From assembly GCA_910589655.1 (NCBI GenBank), contig CAJUTJ010000067.1, forward strand, positions 1 through 20,985: a stretch of 20,985 nt of DNA. Direction: 5' to 3'. Position 1 is the first letter of the stretch. Each line of letters begins with the position of its first letter. The notes beneath the pieces were generated by a model. The model saw nothing but the letters and a program-made list of their open reading frames with translations, searched no databases and was not told the DNA's origin. The stretch comes from an uncultured Acetatifactor sp. Lineage in GTDB: Bacteria > Bacillota > Clostridia > Lachnospirales > Lachnospiraceae. Positions 15,332 through 20,985 of the stretch are shown piece by piece. The position numbers were made by a program, and so were the translations under genes.

Positions 15332-16900
15332 TCACGGAACGTCCGGCTGTTTTTGTCTTTCCGGTTCTCCGTTTTTCGACAGAAAGGAAAACAGCCCGTC
15401 ATAGCCATATAAAGACAGTATCAAAAATGCCGGAGAATACAGGAACAGATAGCGTGCCCTTGCCTCAAACAGCATTAAGAAAACGGTCAGGCCGCACAGA
15501 ACGATCGTCAGAAAAGCCTTTCGGGAGGTCTGCCGCTCCCGCCTTAGAAACAGAAACGGAATTCCCAATAGAATCTGCAGCCAGATTATCTGTGCAAAAT
15601 TGCAGTAAGCGGTAAAATACTTTCCTTCGGGTTTCACGATTTGTAAGTATAAGTCATTTAAGGGGTTGTCGTGCTCCGGCATGACATCGAAGAATCCCCC
15701 TTCCTTTGTCCAAGAGAAGGTTCCGTCATTATAAGTATACAGAAACTTTGCCATATAGTGATCTCTTTTCTGCGCCGGTGTGGTCTCCAGCCAGCGCAGC
15801 TTGCTCTCCCTCAAGGTACGTCTTACTTTTTCTTCGTAGGTAGGGAGGGAAGTGGTAAAAACATAATCGCTCCCGTCAAAGCCCCCTTTGCTGCCGATGT
15901 TTAATCCCATCATAATATAATGGGTGGGCGGGACTTTCCGCTCGGGATCCAGTGTAAAGTCTAGGCGGTGCTGTATCCACGGAGAAATTCCTTGCCCGAT
16001 GATGAAAAAGATCAGGCTGCTAAGCAGAAAAATGCAAAGCTCTCTCCGTTTTGCACGGAAGAGGGCGGGCAGGCTGGGCAGGTATAAGATGACGGCGGCA
16101 AACAAGAGGAAAATACAGGTGGGTTTAATCCGGCAGCCGATGAGGGACGCAAAGGCAAATACCGGCCATTTTACGGCAGGCTTTCGGGCACAAAACAATG
16201 CCCATATGCCGAGAGCCACAAAGAGCATACCGTAAGTATCGGAGTATGGAATCATAACCCACGGGGAGCACAAAATATACAGGGTGCTGATTAAGGTGTA
16301 AATCAGGCGGATCAGACGGTTCCGGGATATCTGACGGATGGTCAGGCTGCCCAGAAAGCAGGCCAGAGTGACACAGAGGCAGGAGGAATATAGGCAGAGG
16401 TTATAGGGATGCTCCGGAAAGAAAACGGCACCGGCCTTTACCGTCAAATATTGCAGATAAAAGAGCAGCAGGTTATTCGGGTAGATGGAGTATCCTACAT
16501 CCACACCGGTTTCCTGAGCGGTTTGGCCGGCCAGCAAGCCTTCCAGCCTGACCCGGATCAGTCCCACATCCCATCCGGTGTAAAAATATGTGAAATGTAT
16601 GCAGACACAGAGCAGGAGAAATAGCAGCAGATATCCCATAAACGGAGCAAGAAGAGGATGCTTTGGGACAGCGGCCGCAGGGAGAAGAGGAGAAGCTCTT
16701 TTCCGGCTCAGGAAGAAAAACAAGGCATATAAAAACAGGGTAATCGGCAGACTGCCCGCAAATAGTTTCAAATTGGATGTATTACGGAAATCCTGTTCTT
16801 TTGTCGTGAGAAGCAGGAAAAAGATTATAAAAAAGAAGATATTTCCGGCAATGATAAAAAAGCGCTGCCAAAGGGCGGTAAAGGAACGGGATGTGGTCAT
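15332..16900 (-). CDS. GT-C-type integral membrane glycosyltransferase-like protein
   Basis: This 522-aa protein has about eleven to thirteen membrane helices and large soluble loops, as in GT-C enzymes that move sugars from a polyprenyl-phosphate donor outside the membrane. After the second or third helix it has YTGWDVGLIR (107-116), with D111 in the first outer loop, where GT-C catalytic acids lie. Further motifs are YSIYPNNLLLFYLQYL and PYSDTYGM. The ending ARARYLFLYSPAFLIL recalls bacterial PMT/ArnT-like proteins. The start at 16900 has an excellent AAGGAGGT 5 nt upstream. Donor and acceptor are unknown. The two plus-strand genes that follow beyond 17354 are more distant members of the same broad class. 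Confidence 0.75.
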   Translation of the reverse strand: MTTSRSFTALWQRFFIIAGNIFFFIIFFLLLTTKEQDFRNTSNLKLFAGSLPITLFLYALFFFLSRKRASPLLPAAAVPKHPLLAPFMGYLLLFLLLCVCIHFTYFYTGWDVGLIRVRLEGLLAGQTAQETGVDVGYSIYPNNLLLFYLQYLTVKAGAVFFPEHPYNLCLYSSCLCVTLACFLGSLTIRQISRNRLIRLIYTLISTLYILCSPWVMIPYSDTYGMLFVALGIWALFCARKPAVKWPVFAFASLIGCRIKPTCIFLLFAAVILYLPSLPALFRAKRRELCIFLLSSLIFFIIGQGISPWIQHRLDFTLDPERKVPPTHYIMMGLNIGSKGGFDGSDYVFTTSLPTYEEKVRRTLRESKLRWLETTPAQKRDHYMAKFLYTYNDGTFSWTKEGGFFDVMPEHDNPLNDLYLQIVKPEGKYFTAYCNFAQIIWLQILLGIPFLFLRRERQTSRKAFLTIVLCGLTVFLMLFEARARYLFLYSPAFLILSLYGYDGLFSFLSKNGEPERQKQPDVP

Positions 16901-16913
16901 CGGTAACCTCCTT

Positions 16914-16936
16914 GAAACCGCCGTTTTTGCGGTTTC
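16914..16936 (-). promoter_or_regulatory. Perfect 8-bp hairpin next to the ribosome binding site
   Basis: GAAACCGC (16914-16921) and GCGGTTTC (16929-16936) form a perfect stem with a 7-nt loop. On the minus strand it ends directly before AAGGAGGT of the 16900 gene. It could affect translation or mark the end of a longer leader; it is followed by no T-run. Confidence 0.5.
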
Positions 16937-17037
16937 CGTAGTAATATTGTTGAAAGAGAGTAAACAATAACACTATTATAATAGATATCCTGTTTTTTTG
17001 TCCATATATTTGTTGACGGGTTATAGCAACAATGTTA

Positions 17038-17186
17038 AAATAAATGTACTGTTCACTGGCTGTCGCCGCGAGGTGTTTTCACGCTGTTTCTGCGTGATAA
17101 ATCCGAGACAGGCATGCGCGGAACCGCTGTTTTGCGATTTCTGTGCATAGATTGCTGTGAAAAAAGTGAACGGTAACAAATAAATT
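17038..17186. mobile_element. Putative 133-bp MITE with 8-bp target duplication
   Basis: The element covers about 17046-17178. Its ends are GTACTGTTCACT (17046-17057) and, on the other strand, GTTACCGTTCACT (17178-17166): inverted repeats with one indel and one mismatch. AAATAAAT is found directly outside on both sides (17038-17045 and 17179-17186), an apparent 8-bp target site duplication. Inside, TCACGC (17079-17084) and GCGTGA (17092-17097) form a hairpin. There is no room for a transposase. The flanks are AT-rich, so a chance direct repeat is possible. Confidence 0.65.
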
Positions 17187-17353
17187 AATAATTTGCATAG
17201 CAGCTTGTCCGAGAAAACATCATGTTCCCGTGAGAATTCGATTTGGCAGGCTGATGGAAGGAATGCCGTTTCATAGACAAAAGGCCATAAGCGCCGCAGG
17301 CTGGTTTTTGCCGACGGTGTGGATGCCCACGGAAACTGCGGAACATACAAATG
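17187..17353. other. Leader region of the tandem GT-C genes
   Basis: No gene, clear promoter or terminator was recognised in this 167-bp stretch between the putative mobile element and the first of the tandem membrane glycosyltransferase genes. The ribosome binding site at its end is weak. Confidence 0.4.
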
Positions 17354-19054
17354 ATGAAGAGAGAGAATAAGTTGATAGTGGCAGCAGTCGTGTTGCCACT
17401 TCTTGTTGGAGCGTTTTTTGATCAGAAGAGCGCTTACAAATTGAGTATCATGCACTTTCTGGTGCTTACGACTCTGATGATAACTTTTAACGGGATGCTT
17501 CTTTTGCAGAGGAAAGACTGGCAGGAACGAAAGCTGGCGCTGCAGTGCAGCGGCATGTTTTTTTTCACCATATGCCTGATCCGGTGCTGCTGTGTCTTGC
17601 GTGGGATGGAAGGGGACGGCGGCATGCTGCGTATAGGATTGGGGGTTTTGCTGGCTCTGGTTTTGGCAGCGTTTTTTCTGTTGCTGATAAAATCGGAGAA
17701 AGGGATTACGGAAAATGTGGTCACATTGGTAATCTTCGCCGCATTTCTGGTGAGAATATTCTATGTGGTAATGACGCCTGCTTATCTGTTCCAGAACGAT
17801 ACCACGGATTTTTACCCCGATTGTTACGGGCATTTGGGATATGTATATCAACTGTTTACGTATGGGAGACTGCCGGATGTGGATCCGACCACGGCTTATC
17901 AGCTTTACCATCCGCCCTTCCATTATGTGGTCAGCGTGGTCTTTTTGAAAGCATTCGGCCTTTTGGGACTTCTTCCGCAGGAGCAGCTGGATTGGGACGA
18001 AATCCTGCAGGTGCTGCCGTTGATTTACACGATGGTACTGCTTGTATATATCGATAAGATCGGAAAGCAGATGAAGCTTTCCTGTGAGGCCCGGTTTACC
18101 GTGATTTGCTTTGCCGGATTTCTGCCCTACAGTATCATGATGAGCGGCGCGCTGAACAACGATCCACTGTCCGTCCTGCTGGCAGTGATGTGTGTCTACT
18201 ATACCTTTTCATGGTATGAAAACCCTCATAGAAAAGGGATTGTCAAGATGGCATTGTGCATCGGCTTTGCCATGATGACTAAAATATCGGCGGCTTTGGT
18301 GGTGCCTGCCATGGCGGCAGTGATGCTGCAGCGTGCGTGGAAGGGCAGAAAGCAGTGGAAAGATTATTTGAAACAGTTTATCTGCTTTGGTCTGGCGGCC
18401 TTTCCTCTGGGAATGTGGCATTCCGTATACTGTTACGTGAAGTGGGGGATGCCCTTCGGATATGCGTATCCCGTGGAACCGGATGCCCCTTCCTTTATCG
18501 GAATGTATGACATCCGTTCCCGTTTTCTGGATTTCGACAGGGCATTTGATTTCTTGGCGGTGAGCATGTATTGCATGGACGGATATGCCGACCATAATAT
18601 TCCCGCTTCGCTGGTCAAGTTTGCAACCTTCGGTGAAAGCGCCTATTATCGGACAGGCAGGCTCACCAATATTCTGGGGCCGGGGATGTTCTGGGCAAAT
18701 ATGGCCTTGTTTCTTCTGATGGCGGCGGCTTTTGTGGTTTGGTGCTTTATCAAGGACGGCAGAGGAATGCAGAAAGCGTTTCTTCTGGCGGTTGCGTCGG
18801 TGAGTCTGTACGCTTATGTAAAGTTCTGTGTCAAATATACCCACATATGCAGCATGAATATCCGATATATTATGGTGTCGGTGTATGCCGGCTTTATTGT
18901 CATCGCGGCGGCAGCCTTCGGCCTTCAGGAAAAAATTTCCGAGAAAAGCGCTGCCGGAGGGCGCATTAGCAAAGGAATCTTATTGACGGTGCCTGTGCTT
19001 TATGCCCTGTGGGCGGTGGTGCTGAAAGCGGGGATGGCGGTGGTATTGCCATAG
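17354..19054 (+). CDS. GT-C-type membrane glycosyltransferase, tandem paralogue 1
   Basis: This 566-aa protein has many membrane helices and resembles the glycosyltransferase 39 / PMT-like group, which transfers sugars from lipid-linked donors on the outer face. In the first large outer loop are acidic residues D149, D152 and D156, GHLGY (159-163) and YHPPFHY (185-191), typical of the group. LNNDP (267-271) is another conserved segment. The start at 17354 (second of two adjacent ATGs) was chosen because it aligns with the start of the paralogue downstream (MKRENK against MKEENR). The ribosome site is weak. It is followed 76 bp later by its close paralogue on the same strand. The sugar and acceptor are unknown; cell-surface polymers are likely. 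Confidence 0.75.
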   Translation: MKRENKLIVAAVVLPLLVGAFFDQKSAYKLSIMHFLVLTTLMITFNGMLLLQRKDWQERKLALQCSGMFFFTICLIRCCCVLRGMEGDGGMLRIGLGVLLALVLAAFFLLLIKSEKGITENVVTLVIFAAFLVRIFYVVMTPAYLFQNDTTDFYPDCYGHLGYVYQLFTYGRLPDVDPTTAYQLYHPPFHYVVSVVFLKAFGLLGLLPQEQLDWDEILQVLPLIYTMVLLVYIDKIGKQMKLSCEARFTVICFAGFLPYSIMMSGALNNDPLSVLLAVMCVYYTFSWYENPHRKGIVKMALCIGFAMMTKISAALVVPAMAAVMLQRAWKGRKQWKDYLKQFICFGLAAFPLGMWHSVYCYVKWGMPFGYAYPVEPDAPSFIGMYDIRSRFLDFDRAFDFLAVSMYCMDGYADHNIPASLVKFATFGESAYYRTGRLTNILGPGMFWANMALFLLMAAAFVVWCFIKDGRGMQKAFLLAVASVSLYAYVKFCVKYTHICSMNIRYIMVSVYAGFIVIAAAAFGLQEKISEKSAAGGRISKGILLTVPVLYALWAVVLKAGMAVVLP

Positions 19055-19130
19055 GGAAATAATGCCTTGCGGCCTGTCTGTAAATTTATGAATCAATGGT
19101 GTGCGGCCCGTATCCGTGAAAAGGAGCGCT

Positions 19131-20840
19131 ATGAAGGAAGAAAACAGATTTATGGCAGCGGCGGTATTGCTGCCGCTTCTTGTAAAAATATTTTTTGTCC
19201 AAGAGGGCGGTTATAAGCTGACGATCGGGCGCTTTGCCGCGCTTGGAGCTCTGACGGCGGCATATCATTTATTTTTATATGTCAGAAAAGTTCGGTGGGA
19301 ACGCAGGAAAACGGCGCTGCTATACAGTATGATGTGTCTGTTTGTCATAGGGGTAATGGAAGGAATCTGTTTCCTGCGTCAAAACGGCGGTATCGGTGAG
19401 GGCATAACGGCCTGTCTGGGCCTTTTGCTGGCGGTCATAGTGCTGGCCGGTGCTTTCCTGTTTGTGAAAGGGGAAAAAGGTGTTTCGGAAAAGGTGATAT
19501 GGGCGGCGGTGTTTGCCGCATTTTTGATTCGGATCTTTTACGTGGTCATGACCCGGTCCCACTTGTTCCAAAACGATCTGGCCGGTTTCAATGCGGAAGG
19601 GTACGGGCATCTGGGATATACGTACTTTTTGTTTACCGACGGAAAGCTGCCGGACTTGAATCCTATGGAATATTATGAGCTGTACCAGCCGCCTCTGCAT
19701 TATGCCGTCAGTGCGGTATATCTCAGGATTTTTGAATTCTTGGGAATGCTGCCCGAGGAGCAGTCGGAGTGGGGAGAAGTCTTGCAGATACTTCCGCTGG
19801 CATATTCTATGATGACGATGGTATTTATAGCGAAAATCGGGAAAAGGATGAAGCTTTCGGCCGAAGGACGTTTGGCCGTGGTGTGTTTTGCCGGATTCCT
19901 GCCTTACAGCATTATGCTCAGCGGTTCGTTAAACAATGACCCCCTGGCGGTGCTGTTGATGGTCATGTGTATTTACTATACCTTTAAGTGGTATGAAAAG
20001 CCGGATATAAAAGGAATATTAATTATGGCATTGTGCATCGGCCTTGCCATGATGACCAAGATTTCTACGGCTTTAATCGCGCCTGCAATGGCGGTTATGA
20101 TGCTGTATCGTGGATGGAAGGACAGAAAGCAATGGATGGTTTATGTGAAGCAGTTTGCCTGTTTCGGGCTGATTGCCTTTCCTCTGGGACTGTGGCATTC
20201 CGTTTATAATTTTGTGAAATACGAGGTGCCTTTGGGATATGCCGCATTTCTTGGGGAGGATTCGGCGCAGTTTATCGGACAGCATGACAAGTGGGCCCGC
20301 TTTTTTGACTTTGACAGGGCATTTGAATTCCTTGCGGTACGGCTGGACTATATCCATGATTTTGCGGATTATAATATTCCCGTAACATTGATTAAATTTG
20401 CAACCTTTGGCGAAAGCAGCTATTATGATTCCAGCCTGCTCACGAATATTCTGGGAACGGGTATATTCTGGGCGGATGCGGCGCTGTTTGTCTTTATGGC
20501 GGCCGCTCTTGTATTCTGGTGCTTCCGGAAAGACGGCAGAGGGATACAGAAAACGTTCTTGTTGACGGGGGCGGCAGTGAGCCTGTATTCTTATCTTAAG
20601 TTCTGCATAAAATACACCCATGTCTGTACTATGAACGTCCGCTACATTATGGGAGCGTTCTATATCGGATGCTTGGTAATCGGAGGGGCGCTTACAGCGA
20701 TACAGGAAATGACGTCAAAAAAGGGTGCGGCTGCAGGAAGAGCCGGCGCCGTCGGAGTCAAGGCTGTCACAGTAATGTCTGTGGTATATGGGGCCGCTGT
20801 CATCACATTGCTGGCAGGGATGGAAGCGCTGCTTCCGTAA
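19131..20840 (+). CDS. GT-C-type membrane glycosyltransferase, tandem paralogue 2
   Basis: This 569-aa protein aligns along its full length with paralogue 1. Shared stretches include FLIRIFYVVMT, YGHLGY, QPPLHY, CFAGFLPYSIMLSG, LNNDPL and KFATFGESSYY. The same acidic loop is present, but the first His of YHPPFHY is Gln here (YQPPLHY). AAGGAG (19121-19126) lies 4 nt before the ATG at 19131; an in-frame ATG at 19101 was rejected. The pair is probably a tandem gene duplication that has since diverged. It may be co-transcribed with paralogue 1 and ends before two large inverted repeats. Confidence 0.75.
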   Translation: MKEENRFMAAAVLLPLLVKIFFVQEGGYKLTIGRFAALGALTAAYHLFLYVRKVRWERRKTALLYSMMCLFVIGVMEGICFLRQNGGIGEGITACLGLLLAVIVLAGAFLFVKGEKGVSEKVIWAAVFAAFLIRIFYVVMTRSHLFQNDLAGFNAEGYGHLGYTYFLFTDGKLPDLNPMEYYELYQPPLHYAVSAVYLRIFEFLGMLPEEQSEWGEVLQILPLAYSMMTMVFIAKIGKRMKLSAEGRLAVVCFAGFLPYSIMLSGSLNNDPLAVLLMVMCIYYTFKWYEKPDIKGILIMALCIGLAMMTKISTALIAPAMAVMMLYRGWKDRKQWMVYVKQFACFGLIAFPLGLWHSVYNFVKYEVPLGYAAFLGEDSAQFIGQHDKWARFFDFDRAFEFLAVRLDYIHDFADYNIPVTLIKFATFGESSYYDSSLLTNILGTGIFWADAALFVFMAAALVFWCFRKDGRGIQKTFLLTGAAVSLYSYLKFCIKYTHVCTMNVRYIMGAFYIGCLVIGGALTAIQEMTSKKGAAAGRAGAVGVKAVTVMSVVYGAAVITLLAGMEALLP

Positions 20841-20853
20841 GGAGAAGTGTGAA

Positions 20854-20938
20854 CGGAATGAAGATTTTCTAAGGTTGGAAAGAGGGTGTGTAAACACTCC
20901 CTCTTTGTACCCAACCTAAGAAAATCTAAGTCATTCCG
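20854..20938. repeat. 85-bp near-palindrome after the glycosyltransferase pair
   Basis: The arms read CGGAATGA...AGATTTTCT, AGGTTGG, AAAGAGGG on the left and their complements on the right, meeting at a GTGT-gtaa-ACAC centre. Only small bulges interrupt pairing: AAG at 20928-20930, a few bases at 20907-20910 and 20097-type offsets near the centre are unpaired. It begins 13 bp after the stop codon. It is far longer than a standard terminator and lacks a T-run; it may be a dispersed palindromic repeat or a two-way terminator. Confidence 0.8.
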
Positions 20939-20967
20939 GGAAGAACGCAAGAACAGCGTTCTTCCGG
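20936..20967. repeat. Second strong hairpin at the window end
   Basis: GGAAGAACGC (20939-20948) pairs perfectly with GCGTTCTTCC (20956-20965) around a 7-nt loop. Two more G-C pairs are possible across a one-base bulge (CC at 20936-20937 with GG at 20966-20967). It follows the long palindrome directly. GC-rich bases and CTT follow, not a T-run. Confidence 0.7.
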
Positions 20968-20985
20968 CCTTGCACCAGTTCATAA

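Noticed and set aside
17021..17923. Minus-strand open frame of 300 aa
   Set aside because: It lies across the mobile element and antisense to the start of the first tandem glycosyltransferase gene. Its composition (rich in His, Gln and Ser) is typical of an antisense shadow.
18209..18844. Minus-strand open frame of 211 aa, and a similar one at 20073-20621
   Set aside because: Both are antisense shadows at equivalent positions in the two paralogous glycosyltransferase genes.

Overview
The window looks like a chromosomal segment of a Gram-positive, low-to-mid GC anaerobe of the Bacillota, most likely a Lachnospiraceae (class Clostridia). This rests on strong AGGAGG-type ribosome binding sites, sigma-A type promoters, lipoprotein signal peptides of the Gram-positive kind, and families common in gut Clostridia: LplB/LplC-type sugar ABC permeases, a DUF3048 lipoprotein, a putative ABC-transporter type IV membrane protein and a MATE pump. 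The genus cannot be fixed from the sequence alone. No rRNA, tRNA, CRISPR array or transposase gene was seen.

Left part (1-1267): an orphan regulator that joins an XRE helix-turn-helix to a response-regulator receiver domain (358-909). Seven 40-bp tandem repeats follow, and the first overlaps its stop codon. On the minus strand each unit looks like a small hairpin followed by a T-run, so the array may serve as a cluster of terminators for the sugar operon that runs toward it.

Sucrose/fructoside locus (1268-8935): a minus-strand operon reads, in transcription order, two ABC permeases, a lipoprotein sugar-binding protein, a GH32 beta-fructosidase and a PfkB fructokinase. A divergent LacI-family repressor (7931-8935) lies next to it. 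The 390-bp divergent region holds a good promoter for each direction (both with 17-bp spacers) and three copies of a shared motif containing CGTTTCA, the likely operators. The inferred route is ABC uptake of sucrose or a short fructoside, cytosolic hydrolysis to glucose and fructose, and phosphorylation of fructose. No ATPase is encoded here.

Middle part (9037-14868): a MATE transporter diverges from a GNAT acetyltransferase. Then come a putative ABC-transporter type IV membrane protein, a Dabb-domain protein, an HD-domain protein, a small convergent protein of unknown function, and a DUF3048 lipoprotein. These look like independent or short transcription units.

Right part (15044-20985): a small unrecognised protein, a minus-strand GT-C-type membrane glycosyltransferase, and two tandem plus-strand GT-C-type paralogues that probably arose by gene duplication. 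The intergenic region before the pair carries a 133-bp element with imperfect terminal inverted repeats and an 8-bp direct repeat at both flanks, the signature of a non-autonomous mobile element (MITE). After the pair lie an 85-bp near-palindrome and a second strong hairpin.
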